Assembly (NCBI RefSeq): GCF_001401805.1
Contig: NZ_LKDW01000005.1
Coordinates: 1 to 64,000 of the forward strand
Length of the DNA: 64,000 nt
Source of the DNA: Pseudoalteromonas sp. P1-25
GTDB taxonomy: Bacteria > Pseudomonadota > Gammaproteobacteria > Enterobacterales > Alteromonadaceae
Reading direction: 5' to 3'
The notes under the pieces are model-generated. The model was not told the DNA's origin, did no database searches, and saw only the letters and a list, made by a program, of their open reading frames with translations. Both the position numbers and the translations under genes were made by a program. Below, in pieces: positions 8,526 through 18,906 of the stretch. Positions within the stretch are counted from its first letter, which is position 1. Every line of letters begins with the position of its first letter.

Positions 8526-11417
8526 TTAGTCGCGATATGTCTCAACCGCTGGGCATGAACATACTAAGTTACGGTCGCCGTATACGTCATCTATACGTGT
8601 AACTGTTGGCCAGAACTTGTCTTTAGCTACCGAAGGCACTGGGAATGCAGCGTAAAAACGGTCGTATGCGCGGTCCCATTCGTTACCTAATACATCAGCT
8701 TGTGTATGCGGTGCAAACACAAGTGGGTTGTTTTCGATTGACCATTCGCCAGAGATTACTTTGTCGATTTCGCCTTTGATTGACACCATTGCTTCGATAA
8801 AGCGGTCTATCTCGCCTTTTGACTCAGATTCAGTTGGCTCAATCATTAACGTGCCCGCTACTGGGAACGACATAGTAGGTGAATGGAAGCCGTAATCTTG
8901 CAAGCGCTTAGCTACGTCCATTTCAGTAATGCCTGATTGCTCTTTTAATGGGCGTAAATCAACAATACATTCGTGCGCAACACGGTTGTTGCGGCCACGG
9001 TATAAAATTGGGAAGTGCTGGCTTAACTCGTGCGTTAAGTAGTTAGCATTCACAATGGCCATTTCGGTGGCTTGTTTTAAGCCCTCTGAACCCATCATGG
9101 TAATGTAAGCCCATGAAATAGGTAAAATAGCGGCTGAACCGTAAGGCGCTGCTGATACTGCACCGTTGTTAATGTTTGTACCCGGTACGTTAATTACGCT
9201 GTGGTTTGGCATAAATGGCGCAAGGTGCGATTTAACACCAATTGGGCCTACACCTGGGCCGCCGCCGCCGTGTGGAATACAAAATGTTTTGTGCAAGTTT
9301 AAGTGCGATACATCTGAGCCAATAAAGCCTGGGCTTGTTACGCCTACTTGCGCGTTCATGTTTGCGCCGTCCATGTAAACTTGGCCGCCGTGCTCGTGCA
9401 CAATGTCACAAATTTCGCGAATGGTTTCTTCGTAAACGCCGTGTGTAGATGGGTATGTGATCATAATACACGATAAGTTTTCAGACACTTCTTCTGCTTT
9501 CGCTTTAAGATCGGCCATGTCTACGTTACCGTTTTTATCGCAATCAACCACAACAATTTTCATGCTAGCCATTTGCGCAGATGCAGGGTTAGTACCGTGT
9601 GCTGAGCTTGGAATTAAACATACGTTACGGTGCGCATCGCCGCGTGACTCATGGTATTTACGAATAGCAATTAAGCCTGCGTATTCACCCTGTGCGCCCG
9701 AGTTTGGCTGCAGTGAAACCGCATCGTAACCGGTAATGTTAACTAGCCAGTCGTGCAGCTCGTTAATCATTATTTGGTAACCTTCTGCTTGGTCTAGCGG
9801 GCAGAATGGGTGAAGGTTTGCAAATTCAGGCCATGTGATTGGGATCATCTCAGCGGTCGCGTTTAGTTTCATGGTACATGAACCTAGCGAGATCATTGAG
9901 TGGTTAAGCGCTAAATCTTTATTTTCTAAGCGCTTAATGTAGCGAAGCATGTCCGTTTCGCTGTGGTAGCTGTTAAAGTTTGGATGCGTTAGTATTTCGT
10001 CATCACGTACTAAACTAGCTGGAATAGAGTCGCTACCGTTTGCTTCAATATCGGCAGCAATAGCGTCTACACTCAGGCCGTGGCCTTCACCTAGTACAAT
10101 ATCAAATAGCTCAGCTACATCGGCGCGTGTGGTGGTTTCTGAAATCGAAATAGAGTACTCGCCGTTGTGGTTTGTAGCAAAGTTAACGCCTTTTGCAAGA
10201 GCACGTGCTATTACGTCATCTTTGCTGTCGCTTACAACTGTTAGCGTATCAAACCAGGTGCTGTGTTTAAGTGCGATACCTTTAGCTTTTAGGCCAGCAG
10301 CTAAAATATCAGCAAAGCGATGTATACGTTGCGCGATAGTTTTTAAGCCTTGTGGACCGTGGTACACCGCGTAAAACGCCGCCATGTTGGCAAGTAGTAC
10401 CTGCGCTGTACAAATGTTTGAGTTGGCTTTGTCGCGGCGAATGTGTTGTTCGCGCGTTTGCATGGCCATACGCAGTGCGTCGTTACCTAAACGGTCTTTA
10501 GATACACCAATAATACGCCCTGGTAATGAACGTTTGTAAGCATCACGCGTTGCAAAAAATGCAGCGTGTGGTCCGCCGTAACCCATAGGTACACCAAAAC
10601 GCTGAGCCGAACCAAGTACTACGTCAGCACCTAACTTACCCGGTGCTTTTAATAGTAATAAGCTCATAATGTCGGCAGCAACACAGGCAATGGCCTTTTT
10701 GCTTTGTACGGCAGCAATTAGGTCGGTTATATCGACTACTTCACCTGATGTAGTTGGGTATTGGAAAAGTGCGCCAAAAATGTCGTGGTTAACGGCATCT
10801 TCTGCTTTACCTACAATGATTTCAAAACCAAACTGCTCAGCACGGGTGCTGACTACGTCGATTGTTTGTGTGTGTACGTCGTCGGCAATAAAAAAGGCAT
10901 TAGCTTTTTTAGCTTTAGATACGCGTTTTGCAAGGCCCATTGCCTCGGCAGCAGCGGTTGATTCGTCAAGTAACGAGGCACTTGCTAAATCTAGGCCTGT
11001 TAAATCTAGGGTCATAGTTTGAAAATTTAATAACGACTCTAAACGCCCTTGCGCAATTTCTGGCTGGTACGGCGTATACGCTGTATACCAGCCTGGGTTT
11101 TCTAGTACGTTACGTAAAATTACGTGCGGTACATGCGTTGGGTGGTAGCCTTGGCCAATGTACGATTTGAAAACTTTATTTTTGCTTGCTACCGATTTTA
11201 AGTAGCTTAGTGTTTCAACTTCAGTACGGCTTTCGCCAACTGTTAATGGCTGCGCTAAGCGAATGCTTGCAGGTACAGTTTGGTCGATCAGCTCTTGCAC
11301 ACTTGATACTTCTAAAGCACTTAGCATATCGCTTACTTGTGCTGGGCTTGGCCCAATGTGGCGGCGAATAAAATCTTGCTTTTGCTCTAACTGTTCAAGA
11401 GATTTGGCGTTTGACAT
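8526..11417 (-). CDS. gcvP: Glycine dehydrogenase (decarboxylating), P protein
   Basis: A 963-residue P protein of the glycine cleavage system. It decarboxylates glycine with pyridoxal phosphate and passes the aminomethyl group to lipoyl-GcvH. It is the single-chain form: an N-terminal half without cofactor and a C-terminal half with the PLP lysine in [19 protein letters not shown]. The length matches the E. coli enzyme. It follows gcvT and gcvH in the same direction, but a hairpin lies in the 154-bp gap to gcvH, so it may have its own promoter or depend on read-through. Confidence 0.98.
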   Translation of the reverse strand: MSNAKSLEQLEQKQDFIRRHIGPSPAQVSDMLSALEVSSVQELIDQTVPASIRLAQPLTVGESRTEVETLSYLKSVASKNKVFKSYIGQGYHPTHVPHVILRNVLENPGWYTAYTPYQPEIAQGRLESLLNFQTMTLDLTGLDLASASLLDESTAAAEAMGLAKRVSKAKKANAFFIADDVHTQTIDVVSTRAEQFGFEIIVGKAEDAVNHDIFGALFQYPTTSGEVVDITDLIAAVQSKKAIACVAADIMSLLLLKAPGKLGADVVLGSAQRFGVPMGYGGPHAAFFATRDAYKRSLPGRIIGVSKDRLGNDALRMAMQTREQHIRRDKANSNICTAQVLLANMAAFYAVYHGPQGLKTIAQRIHRFADILAAGLKAKGIALKHSTWFDTLTVVSDSKDDVIARALAKGVNFATNHNGEYSISISETTTRADVAELFDIVLGEGHGLSVDAIAADIEANGSDSIPASLVRDDEILTHPNFNSYHSETDMLRYIKRLENKDLALNHSMISLGSCTMKLNATAEMIPITWPEFANLHPFCPLDQAEGYQIMINELHDWLVNITGYDAVSLQPNSGAQGEYAGLIAIRKYHESRGDAHRNVCLIPSSAHGTNPASAQMASMKIVVVDCDKNGNVDMADLKAKAEEVSENLSCIMITYPSTHGVYEETIREICDIVHEHGGQVYMDGANMNAQVGVTSPGFIGSDVSHLNLHKTFCIPHGGGGPGVGPIGVKSHLAPFMPNHSVINVPGTNINNGAVSAAPYGSAAILPISWAYITMMGSEGLKQATEMAIVNANYLTHELSQHFPILYRGRNNRVAHECIVDLRPLKEQSGITEMDVAKRLQDYGFHSPTMSFPVAGTLMIEPTESESKGEIDRFIEAMVSIKGEIDKVISGEWSIENNPLVFAPHTQADVLGNEWDRAYDRFYAAFPVPSVAKDKFWPTVTRIDDVYGDRNLVCSCPAVETYRD

Positions 11418-11440
11418 GCGTCTAGATTCCTATGATCCTA

Positions 11441-11463
11441 AATACTAACGGGTAATTAGTATT
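11441..11463. repeat. Inverted repeat in the gcvP leader
   Basis: AATACTAA (11441-11448) and TTAGTATT (11456-11463) form 8-bp arms with a 7-base loop, 24 bp before the gcvP start. This could be a leader hairpin or a regulator site. There is no sign of a glycine riboswitch. Confidence 0.4.
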
Positions 11464-11523
11464 GGTTAAAATATGTGATGATTTAATAACGTACTGTGTA
11501 TGGGGAGTAGGCCGTTAAATCAT

Positions 11524-11554
11524 AAAAGCCCCAAAAACAGTGAATGGGGCTTTT
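11524..11554 (-). terminator. Terminator-like hairpin between gcvH and gcvP
   Basis: Arms AAAAGCCCC (11524-11532) and GGGGCTTTT (11546-11554) are perfect, with a 13-base loop. It starts 18 bp after the gcvH stop. The T run is short, so termination may be partial, which would lower gcvP relative to gcvTH. Confidence 0.7.
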
Positions 11555-11571
11555 GTCATCTACTTAGAGTA

Positions 11572-11961
11572 TTACTCTTCGTCGATTGTGTTAGCGTAGT
11601 CTTCTGCGCTAAGTAGGTTTTCAAGCTCTGACTCGTCAGTTGCTTTAATGCGGAATAACCAGCCGTCACCGTATGGGTCGTTGTTAACCGTTTCTGGTGC
11701 GTCTTCTAGCTCTTCGTTAATCGCTACAATTTCGCCGCCAATTGGCGCGTAAATGTCTGATGCAGCTTTAACCGACTCTGCTACTGCACAGTCTTCGCCT
11801 GCATCTACTTCGTCGCCTACTTCAGGTAGCTCTACAAATACCATGTCGCCAAGCAGCTCTTGTGCGTGCTCAGAAATACCCACAGTAAATGTACCGTCAC
11901 CTTCGTTGCGAACCCACTCGTGAGAAGAGGCGTATTTTAAATCGCTAGGAATATTACTCAT
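11572..11961 (-). CDS. gcvH: Glycine cleavage system H protein
   Basis: A 129-residue lipoyl carrier protein that shuttles the aminomethyl group between the P, T and L proteins. The lipoylated lysine is K65 in [15 protein letters not shown]. The fold-typical start ([12 protein letters not shown]) and the family length are both intact. It lies between gcvT and gcvP on the minus strand. The C-terminus is acidic, ending DEE. The lipoamide dehydrogenase (L protein) gene is not in the window. Confidence 0.98.
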   Translation of the reverse strand: MSNIPSDLKYASSHEWVRNEGDGTFTVGISEHAQELLGDMVFVELPEVGDEVDAGEDCAVAESVKAASDIYAPIGGEIVAINEELEDAPETVNNDPYGDGWLFRIKATDESELENLLSAEDYANTIDEE

Positions 11962-11991
11962 TATTTTGTTCCTTTGGTTTATATTGGGAGG

Positions 11992-12023
11992 ATACCAATC
12001 ACAATAATTATTGTGGTTGGTAT
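11992..12023. repeat. 32-bp palindrome between gcvT and gcvH
   Basis: ATACCAATCACAATAA (11992-12007) is followed immediately by TTATTGTGGTTGGTAT (12008-12023), its reverse complement except for one base. It has no loop and no T run. It could be a mobile palindromic repeat or an RNA-processing hairpin within the gcvTH message. Confidence 0.65.
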
Positions 12024-12033
12024 AACCAAATTT

Positions 12034-13116
12034 TTAAATGATTGATTTGCCGTTACGTACAAAGCTAGGCTTTACTACTTTAACGTTAACTAATTTTTTG
12101 CGCATTTCTACTTGGGCTGTATCCCCTGTTGAACGCGGTACACGTGCAAGGGCTACACTAAAACCAAGCGTTGGTGAGAAAGTACCTGAGGTAATAACCC
12201 CTTCTCCACCTTCAACGATTACTTTTGAGCCGCTACGCAATACGCCTTTTTCTTCAAGCACTAGGCCAACAAGCTTGTCGGTGCTTTTTTCAGCGCGTTG
12301 CTTAACAAGTACGTCACGACCAATAAAGTCACGATCTTCTGGTTCCCATGCAATAGTCCATGCCATGTTAGCTGCAAGTGGCGATACGCTCTCGTCCATA
12401 TCTAGGCCGTAAAGGTTCATACCTGCTTCTAAACGTAGCGTGTCGCGTGCACCTAAACCAGCAGGCTTCACACCTGCATCTAGCAGTTGCTGCCATAAAT
12501 CAGCTGCTTGCTCGTTCGGTACTACAATTTCGTAACCGTCTTCGCCAGTATAACCCGTTGTGGCAATAAATAAATCACCCACTTGTACACCAAAAAATGG
12601 CTTCATCCCTTCAACAGCGGCTTGTTGCTCGGCATTTAAAAGTGTGGCTGTTTTTGCTTTTGCGTTAGGGCCTTGTACTGCAATCATTGCAAACTCTGGG
12701 CGCTCAGTAACGGTTACTGTAAAGTCGGCAGATACCTTAGCTAAGTGCGCTAAATCTTTTTCGCGGGTGGCAGAATTTACCACTAAGCGATAAAAGGTTT
12801 CGCTAAAGTAGTAAATAATTAAGTCGTCGATTACGCCGCCTTGCTCGTTAAGCATGCCAGTGTAAAGCGCTTTACCTGGGACAGTTAATTTTGCCACGTC
12901 GTTTGCTACTAACTTACGTAAAAATGCTTTTGCCTGCTCGCCTTCAACATCCACAATCGTCATGTGCGATACGTCAAACATACCTGCATCGGTACGCACG
13001 GCATTGTGTTCTTCTATTTGTGAGCCGTAGTTGATTGGCATTTCCCAGCCATGAAAATCAACCATTTTTGCGCCTGCTTCAAGGTGCTTAGCATGTAGTA
13101 CAGTTTTAGAAGTCAT
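12034..13116 (-). CDS. gcvT: Aminomethyltransferase, glycine cleavage T protein
   Basis: A 360-residue T protein that transfers the methylene unit from GcvH to tetrahydrofolate and releases ammonia. The N-terminus ([24 protein letters not shown] is split between the start and the active-site HGW region) and the catalytic aspartate region MFDVSHM are present. The folate-binding and C-terminal barrel domains ([16 protein letters not shown]) are intact. A short truncated paralogue lies directly upstream on the same strand, 98 bp away. No glycine riboswitch is seen in that gap. Confidence 0.98.
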   Translation of the reverse strand: MTSKTVLHAKHLEAGAKMVDFHGWEMPINYGSQIEEHNAVRTDAGMFDVSHMTIVDVEGEQAKAFLRKLVANDVAKLTVPGKALYTGMLNEQGGVIDDLIIYYFSETFYRLVVNSATREKDLAHLAKVSADFTVTVTERPEFAMIAVQGPNAKAKTATLLNAEQQAAVEGMKPFFGVQVGDLFIATTGYTGEDGYEIVVPNEQAADLWQQLLDAGVKPAGLGARDTLRLEAGMNLYGLDMDESVSPLAANMAWTIAWEPEDRDFIGRDVLVKQRAEKSTDKLVGLVLEEKGVLRSGSKVIVEGGEGVITSGTFSPTLGFSVALARVPRSTGDTAQVEMRKKLVNVKVVKPSFVRNGKSII

Positions 13117-13214
13117 AACATTCCTTCACTTTTAAATTAACCCTGTGCGGGCGTGGCTTAAATAGGTTTAACTAAACAGGCAAACATAGTTATGTTTACC
13201 GGTTATTTTATGTA

Positions 13215-13814
13215 TTAAGCAGCTTGGTTTTGCATTAGTGCAAAACCTTGTGCTTGTAAGTGCTGTTGCCATTTTTGTAGTGCTTGTTGCTTGGCGACTA
13301 ACACAAAATGTTGCTCGTCGTTTTTGTCTATTGCAGTAATAAATACATCACCGCTTTGCGCGCCATAGCATAGTTGCGGGTTTGATAAACGCAGCCCTGG
13401 CGTTAATTTAAACGCGCTAATTAGGGCATCAAAGGCATTTTCTCCACACAACGCAAGGGTTGCAAGGTCGCTACGTAGTACATAGTCAATATCAAAACGA
13501 AGTTGTTGTTCGCTTATAAGTGCTTGTAATTGCAAGCTTGCGCTATATGGCAATACAAATCTAAATGCGGTTTCGCTAAAGTAATAAACGGCAAAGCTAT
13601 AGTCTGAATTTAAATCGCCATCAAGCGTGCCTTTTAGGCCTAAGCCGCTGGCTGTAAGCTTTGTTAGATCTAACCCTAAAATAGTGCTTAAAAATACACT
13701 GGCTTCACTGCCACTAAAATCCATTACAACCAGGTTGTTATTAGCTTGCACGGCATTAGTCACTGCACTTGCAGCATTGCTGTGGCGGGCAAACATTATT
13801 GGGTTAAAAGTCAT
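13215..13814 (-). CDS. Truncated GcvT-like protein, N-terminal folate-domain paralogue
   Basis: A 199-residue protein from ATG 13814. Its start (MTFNPIMFARHSNA) lines up with that of GcvT, and the central VYYFSETAFRFVLP matches [14 protein letters not shown] of GcvT. It ends before the GcvT C-terminal barrel and lacks the HGWEMP and MFDVSHM active-site segments. The reading frame is open for another 15 codons to a GTG at 13859, but AGGTG is well placed for the ATG. It looks like a degenerate duplicate of gcvT heading the gcv operon; it may regulate or assist, or it may be vestigial. YgfZ-like proteins are the closest functional analogy, but that is only inference. Confidence 0.8.
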   Translation of the reverse strand: MTFNPIMFARHSNAASAVTNAVQANNNLVVMDFSGSEASVFLSTILGLDLTKLTASGLGLKGTLDGDLNSDYSFAVYYFSETAFRFVLPYSASLQLQALISEQQLRFDIDYVLRSDLATLALCGENAFDALISAFKLTPGLRLSNPQLCYGAQSGDVFITAIDKNDEQHFVLVAKQQALQKWQQHLQAQGFALMQNQAA

Positions 13815-13859
13815 AACAAACACCTGTGTATTTTTGATACCAAAAGTATATTGCGCCAC

Positions 13860-13940
13860 TGTGACAACAACAAATTGTAATTATTAATCAATTGATAAAT
13901 AATACTTATATATATGGCTATATAAATTGTAATTTTAAAT
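13860..13940. promoter_or_regulatory. Divergent promoter region, gcv operon and LysR gene
   Basis: An AT-rich 81-126 bp region between the gcvT-like gene and the LysR gene. It holds a perfect 11-bp direct repeat AAATTGTAATT at 13872-13882 and 13924-13934, and an inverted TAATCAATTGATAA-type segment between them. LysR proteins commonly bind such divergent spacers, but binding here is inferred. Confidence 0.45.
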
Positions 13941-14789
13941 ATGAAAAACATATCAACCGACAGTTTGCGTACCTTTGTAATGGTTGTTGAAGTAGGTGGA
14001 TTTGCAAAAGCCGGCGACCTGCTGGGCTTGTCGCAGCCTGCGGTAAGCTTGCAAATTAAACGTCTTGAAGATTTACTCGGTTATAAATTATTTAAAAAAC
14101 AAGGCCAGCGCCAAGTGCTTAATCAGTACGGTGAGCTACTTTTGCCTATGGCAAAACAAATGATGCAGTATAACGATGCTATTTTGCAGCAATTCACCTC
14201 AGAGAGCATAACCGGTAAGGTGCGCTTGGGTATTCCTAGCGAATTTGCTGCGCGTATTTTGCCCTCTATCATTGGTGACTTTGTTTCGCTTTATCCAGAG
14301 GTATCGTTAGAAGTTAAATCACGCTTGAGTAAGCATTTGCTGTCGGCTTCAAGGCAGGATCAATTTGATCTTGTTTTAGCGCTTAACGAGCGCCTTAATT
14401 CAGACAAGTTTCCTATTTTTATGCAAGATGAGCTAGTTTGGGTGGGCGACCTAGCACAAGCAAAAAATGAGGTAGTCACTTTAGTAACCGCACCTGAGGG
14501 CTGTATTTATAGGCGCCGCGCTACCGATGCACTTAAAAGTGCAGGTATAAAATACCGTATTGTATACAGTAATGCCGACTTAACCGGGTTAATAGCCGCC
14601 ATAAAAGAGGGGTTAGGTATTACTGTGCTGGCTAAAAGTACGGTACCAAGCGATCTTAATTTTCAGGCGCAAAGTAAACATTTACCTGCTCTTGGTAGTA
14701 TAGGTATTAGCTTAATAAAAAGCGGGGGGGAGTCGGAGCACGCCGTAGATAAACTTGCTGAGTTTATTGCCCTACGCTTAGGCTATTAA
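13941..14789 (+). CDS. LysR family transcriptional regulator
   Basis: A 282-residue LysR-type regulator. The N-terminal winged helix is at residues 5-65, with FAKAGDLLGLSQPAVSLQIKR as the recognition region. A periplasmic-binding-like effector domain starts near residue 90 (GKVRLGIPSEFAARILP). It is divergent from the gcvT-like/gcvTHP genes, so control of glycine catabolism is plausible. It is not clearly E. coli GcvA, and I leave the symbol open. A shared bidirectional terminator follows. Confidence 0.92.
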   Translation: MKNISTDSLRTFVMVVEVGGFAKAGDLLGLSQPAVSLQIKRLEDLLGYKLFKKQGQRQVLNQYGELLLPMAKQMMQYNDAILQQFTSESITGKVRLGIPSEFAARILPSIIGDFVSLYPEVSLEVKSRLSKHLLSASRQDQFDLVLALNERLNSDKFPIFMQDELVWVGDLAQAKNEVVTLVTAPEGCIYRRRATDALKSAGIKYRIVYSNADLTGLIAAIKEGLGITVLAKSTVPSDLNFQAQSKHLPALGSIGISLIKSGGESEHAVDKLAEFIALRLGY

Positions 14790-14823
14790 TCTACGTTTAA
14801 TACCAATTTAACAGCCTAAAAAT

Positions 14824-14858
14824 AAAAACACCGAGATTAAATAAACCTCGGCGTTTTT
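14824..14858. terminator. Bidirectional terminator between LysR gene and rlmB
   Basis: AAAAACACCGAGA and CCTCGGCGTTTTT pair as 13-bp arms apart from one or two weak positions. The T run on each strand suits the convergent LysR and rnr-rlmB transcripts. Confidence 0.8.
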
Positions 14859-14905
14859 CTCATTTTGCGTTAGGTTTTTACCAATACGCAATATAATACA
14901 GCAAC

Positions 14906-15649
14906 TTAGTTATTTGCGTTACGTTGGCGTAATACTTCAAATAAACAAATACCCGTTGCTACCGATACGTTTAAGCTAGACACAGTGCCAGCCATCGGAA
15001 TTTTAACTAACACATCGCAATGCTCACGCGTTAAACGGCGCATGCCCTCACCTTCTGCGCCCATTACAATGGCCATTGGCCCAGTCAGGTTTGCATCAAA
15101 CACGTGGGTATCTGTTTCGCCCGCAGTGCCCACAACCCATACGCCTGCATCTTTAATTTCACGCAAGGTACGTGCAAGGTTTGTTACCTGAATAAGCGGT
15201 ACGGTTTCGGCTGCGCCACAGGCTACTTTACGTGCTGTGCCGTTAAGCTTGGCCGACTTATCTTTAGGTACAATAATCGCGTGTACGCCTGCAGCATCGG
15301 CACTACGTAAGCAAGCACCTAAATTGTGCGGATCGGTTATGCCATCTAACACCAATAAAAACGGCGTGTCTTCGCGAGCAATGATCTCATCTAAATCTTT
15401 TTCGTTATAAACACGCGCTGCTTTTACATTAGCAATTATACCCTGGTGTTGCTCACCGTTTGCTTTGTTGTCTAACGCTTTTCGCTGCATAAATTGTACA
15501 GAAATACCAAATTTACGTGCTTCATTAATAATCGGGGTTAAGCGCTTATCATCACGGCCTTTTAGGGCGTAAATTTCTAAAAAACGCTCTGGCTCTTTTG
15601 CTAAAATTGCTTCAACAGAGTGAAAGCCAAAAATTAATTCATTACTCAC
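14906..15649 (-). CDS. rlmB: 23S rRNA (guanosine-2'-O)-methyltransferase, SpoU family
   Basis: A 247-residue enzyme that methylates the ribose of G2251 in 23S rRNA using S-adenosylmethionine. It has an N-terminal L30e-like RNA-binding part (GFHSVEAIL) and a C-terminal trefoil-knot SpoU domain. The motifs are [32 protein letters not shown] and [21 protein letters not shown]. Its ATG overlaps the rnr stop by 4 bases, so the two are co-translated, as in the E. coli rnr-rlmB pair. Confidence 0.97.
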   Translation of the reverse strand: MSNELIFGFHSVEAILAKEPERFLEIYALKGRDDKRLTPIINEARKFGISVQFMQRKALDNKANGEQHQGIIANVKAARVYNEKDLDEIIAREDTPFLLVLDGITDPHNLGACLRSADAAGVHAIIVPKDKSAKLNGTARKVACGAAETVPLIQVTNLARTLREIKDAGVWVVGTAGETDTHVFDANLTGPMAIVMGAEGEGMRRLTREHCDVLVKIPMAGTVSSLNVSVATGICLFEVLRQRNANN

Positions 15650-18144
15650 GTATTATTTGCTCCTGAGCTATTACGTTTACGGGCGTTTTTGCCTGGTCTT
15701 TTAGGCTTTTTAACAGCCTTTTTTTTCGATTTTTTCTTAGCGGTGGTTTTTTCAGCGGCTTTTTTACCGGCTGGCTTTGCGCCAGACTTACCTGCAGGTT
15801 TACCTTTACTTTTGCTGGCTGGTTTTTTACCTGCTTTAGGTTTTTCATCACCTGATGTGTTTTTTCCAGGGATTTTACCCGCTTTAAGCTGCGATCTTAC
15901 ACTTGCCGGTACATGGCTTGGTTTACCGCGCCCTTTAGCTGCACCACGGCGACGGGCGTATCTATCTTGAGCTACATCACCACTGAGCGTTAAATTTATA
16001 CGGCGCTCATCTAAGCTTACCGAAGCCACTTGCACTGTTACTTTATCACCAAGGCGGTAAACGGTATGTGTATGCTCACCAATAAGGGTGTGTTTTGCCC
16101 CATCATGATGGAAGTATTCATCACCTAAATTAGTAACATGGATCAGACCATCAATTTGTAAGTCGTCTAGGCGTATAAATAAACCAAAGTTAGTAACGGA
16201 TGAAATAACCCCGTTAAACTCATCACCCACGTGGTCTTGCATAAACTCACATTTAAGCCAGTCGGCAACTTCACGCGTTGCGTCGTCTGCGCGGCGCTCG
16301 GTGGTTGAACACTGCTCGCCTAGTTGGTCTACTTCATCATCGGTGTACGCGTATGCCCCCGATGTTTGCTGACCTTGTGCTTTTATTACCGCTTTAATTG
16401 CACGGTGTACCACTAAATCAGGGTAACGGCGAATCGGTGAGGTAAAGTGGGCGTACGCAGGCAGCGCTAAGCCAAAGTGGCCTATATTGTCTGGCTGATA
16501 AACCGCTTGCTTCATAGAGCGAAGTAGCATGGTTTGAATAAGCTCGGCCTCTGGGCGGTCGCCTAAACGGGCTAACACTTGGGTAATTTCTTTCGGTGTT
16601 GGCTCATCACTTAATGTGCTTTGAATGCCAAGTTCACTTAAAAACTGCGTAAAGTTACCTAGTTTTTCTTGATCTGGCTCATCGTGCACACGGTAAAGCG
16701 CGCTGGCTTCGTGTTTTTCTAATAATTTAGCCGCCGATACGTTGGCTAAAATCATACATTCTTCAATCAATTTGTGCGCGTCGTTACGAACAACCGGCAC
16801 TATTGATTCTATTTTACGGTGTGCGTTAAATACAAAACGCGTTTCGAGTGTTTCAAACTCAATAGCACCACGGGTTTGGCGCGCCGACTTAAGCGCCATA
16901 TACATTTGCTGTAAATCAGTTAAATGTGGCACTACGGGTGCGTATTCTTCGCGTAGTTTTTCATCGCCTTGTAAAATGGCATTTACTTTGGTGTAAGTTA
17001 AACGTGCATGCGAGTTCATCACCGCTTCGTAAAACTTATAGCCCGAAAGCTTACCTGCATCTGATACCGTCATTTCGGCCACCATACAAAGGCGGTCTAC
17101 TTTAGGGTTAAGCGAACACAAACCGTTAGACAACACTTTAGGCAGCATCGGAATTACTTGCTCAGGAAAATACACTGAGTTACCGCGGGCTATCGCTTCT
17201 TTATTTAGTGGCGTGTTCATACCTACATAATGCGATACATCGGCAATGGCTACCCATAAGCGCCAGCCACCCGATTTTTTACGCTCACAATATACGGCAT
17301 CATCAAAGTCGCGAGCGTCTTCACCATCTATGGTGACCAGTGGCAGGTCGCGTAGATCTACACGGCCTTGTTTGTCGGCTTCTTCAACAAACTCACCTAA
17401 ATGAGCAACTTGCTCTTCCACTTCTTCTGGCCAAACATGAGGAATATCGTGATTGCGCAGTGCCACTTCTATTTCCATACCTGGCGCTAAGTGCTCGCCC
17501 AGTACGTCAATAATTTTACCTACTGCGTTCATGTTACGGCTAGGGTTTTGCGTAATTTGCACTTGCACCATTTGGTTATGGCGCGCGCCGTTTTCACTGC
17601 CTGGCAAAATAATAATATCTTGGGTAATACGTGGGTCTTCTGCTACAACAACGGCAATACCATGCTCAACAAAGTAACGCCCCACAATAGGAGCGCGCTC
17701 ATTGGTAAGGACTTTAATTATGCGGGCATCACATTTTGAGCCTGAGCCACGCTTTGTGCCTTTAGCAAGTACAATGTCACCATGCAGCACCATGTTCATT
17801 TGATGCTTGGCTATAAACCAATCTTTGCTCTCGCCTTCAACTTCTAAAAAGCCAAAACCGTCTCTGTGGCCAATTACTTTGCCTTTAGTTAAACCGGCTT
17901 CGTCAATTAGGGCGTAACATTTAAACTTATTAAAATACAATTGGCCATCGCGCTCCATGGCACGAAGGCGGCGCTTAAATGCAATTTGGCGTTCGGTGTC
18001 GTTTACAGCTAATTCATCACAAAGTTGCGTGAAGTTAGCAGGTTTTGAACGCTCTTGAAGGTGAGTAAGTATAAACTCACGACTAGGGACTGGGTTTTCG
18101 TACTTTTCTTGTTCTCGGCTGAGATTTGGATCTTGGTTTGACAT
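15646..18144 (-). CDS. rnr: Ribonuclease R
   Basis: An 832-residue 3'-to-5' exoribonuclease of the RNB family that degrades structured RNA. An N-terminal helical/HTH part and cold-shock domains are followed by the RNB catalytic domain, with aspartates in [15 protein letters not shown]. It ends with an S1 domain ([20 protein letters not shown]) and a strongly basic Lys/Ala tail of about 100 residues. The tail is of low complexity and probably binds RNA or ribosomes. It starts at ATG 18144 and overlaps rlmB by 4 bases. Confidence 0.98.
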   Translation of the reverse strand: MSNQDPNLSREQEKYENPVPSREFILTHLQERSKPANFTQLCDELAVNDTERQIAFKRRLRAMERDGQLYFNKFKCYALIDEAGLTKGKVIGHRDGFGFLEVEGESKDWFIAKHQMNMVLHGDIVLAKGTKRGSGSKCDARIIKVLTNERAPIVGRYFVEHGIAVVVAEDPRITQDIIILPGSENGARHNQMVQVQITQNPSRNMNAVGKIIDVLGEHLAPGMEIEVALRNHDIPHVWPEEVEEQVAHLGEFVEEADKQGRVDLRDLPLVTIDGEDARDFDDAVYCERKKSGGWRLWVAIADVSHYVGMNTPLNKEAIARGNSVYFPEQVIPMLPKVLSNGLCSLNPKVDRLCMVAEMTVSDAGKLSGYKFYEAVMNSHARLTYTKVNAILQGDEKLREEYAPVVPHLTDLQQMYMALKSARQTRGAIEFETLETRFVFNAHRKIESIVPVVRNDAHKLIEECMILANVSAAKLLEKHEASALYRVHDEPDQEKLGNFTQFLSELGIQSTLSDEPTPKEITQVLARLGDRPEAELIQTMLLRSMKQAVYQPDNIGHFGLALPAYAHFTSPIRRYPDLVVHRAIKAVIKAQGQQTSGAYAYTDDEVDQLGEQCSTTERRADDATREVADWLKCEFMQDHVGDEFNGVISSVTNFGLFIRLDDLQIDGLIHVTNLGDEYFHHDGAKHTLIGEHTHTVYRLGDKVTVQVASVSLDERRINLTLSGDVAQDRYARRRGAAKGRGKPSHVPASVRSQLKAGKIPGKNTSGDEKPKAGKKPASKSKGKPAGKSGAKPAGKKAAEKTTAKKKSKKKAVKKPKRPGKNARKRNSSGANNT

Positions 18145-18208
18145 TCACTATCTTGTTAGTTGGTTATGTAGGTATTTTAACCCATATACGTAAAATGAGA
18201 CAGGTAAA

Positions 18209-18255
18209 AGCGTATGAAACTTTTAATAAACCGTTTAATGAGTAAAACATACGCT
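18209..18255 (-). terminator. Possible terminator after the response regulator gene
   Basis: On the minus strand AGCGTATG (18255-18248) pairs with CATACGCT (18216-18209) and is followed by TTTT. A smaller TTAAAC/GTTTA stem sits within the 31-base loop. It separates the DesR-like gene from rnr. Confidence 0.45.
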
Positions 18256-18289
18256 CTATGGCCTTAATCATCACTTAATATAAGCGCGA

Positions 18290-18904
18290 CTATAACCAGC
18301 CTTTTTGCTTGGCAATACGCGCTGCATCTACACGGTTAGTGGCGTTGAGTTTTGCGATAGCATCGGATAAATAATTACGTGTTGTGCCCTCGCTTATAAA
18401 CAGCTGTTTGGCTATGTCGCTTGTTTTTAAGCCATCGCTTGCAAGCTTAAGGGCTTTGCGCTCTTTATCGGTGAGCGGGTCGGCGTCATCAAGCGCGTTA
18501 ATGGCAAGCTCTGGATCTATCACCTTTTGCCCTTGCATTACTTTTTTAAGTGCATTGATAAGCTCATCACTGGGTGCTTCTTTTAAAATAAACCCTTTAA
18601 CACCTAGGGCGAGCGAGCGCCTAATATAACCCGCTCGCGAAAACGTGGTCATAATAACCATTTTAATAGACGGGAACGTGGCCGCTATTTGCTCACTTAG
18701 CTCTATACCGCTCATGTGTGGCATTTCAATATCGGTTAAAATTATGTCTGGTAATGCTTCATCGGCCAGTGCTTTTATTGCATTAAAGGCATCTTGGCCG
18801 TTACTGGCTTGGCCTATCACTTCGATATTAAAATCAAGGCTTAACAATGCCCCTACTGCGTCGCGCACGAGTGCTTGATCTTCCACTAAATATACTTTGA
18901 TCAT
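18290..18904 (-). CDS. LuxR/NarL-type response regulator, DesR-like
   Basis: A 204-residue response regulator. The receiver domain has acidic residues E8 and D9, phosphorylated D58 (IILTDIEMP) and a conserved lysine in GFILKEAPSDE. The C-terminal LuxR helix-turn-helix covers about residues 142-200 (LTDKERKALKLASDGLKTSDIAKQL is split by the first helix). It is 2 bp downstream of its partner kinase. The likely target is the palindrome at 20229-20256 upstream of its own operon. The stimulus is unknown; DesK/DesR proteins of Bacillus sense membrane state, but most homologues are unstudied. Confidence 0.93.
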   Translation of the reverse strand: MIKVYLVEDQALVRDAVGALLSLDFNIEVIGQASNGQDAFNAIKALADEALPDIILTDIEMPHMSGIELSEQIAATFPSIKMVIMTTFSRAGYIRRSLALGVKGFILKEAPSDELINALKKVMQGQKVIDPELAINALDDADPLTDKERKALKLASDGLKTSDIAKQLFISEGTTRNYLSDAIAKLNATNRVDAARIAKQKGWL

Positions 18905-18906
18905 TG

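Noticed and set aside
13117..13214. Glycine riboswitch before gcvT
   Set aside because: The leader is short and lacks the paired aptamer cores known for glycine riboswitches; another coding gene lies directly upstream.
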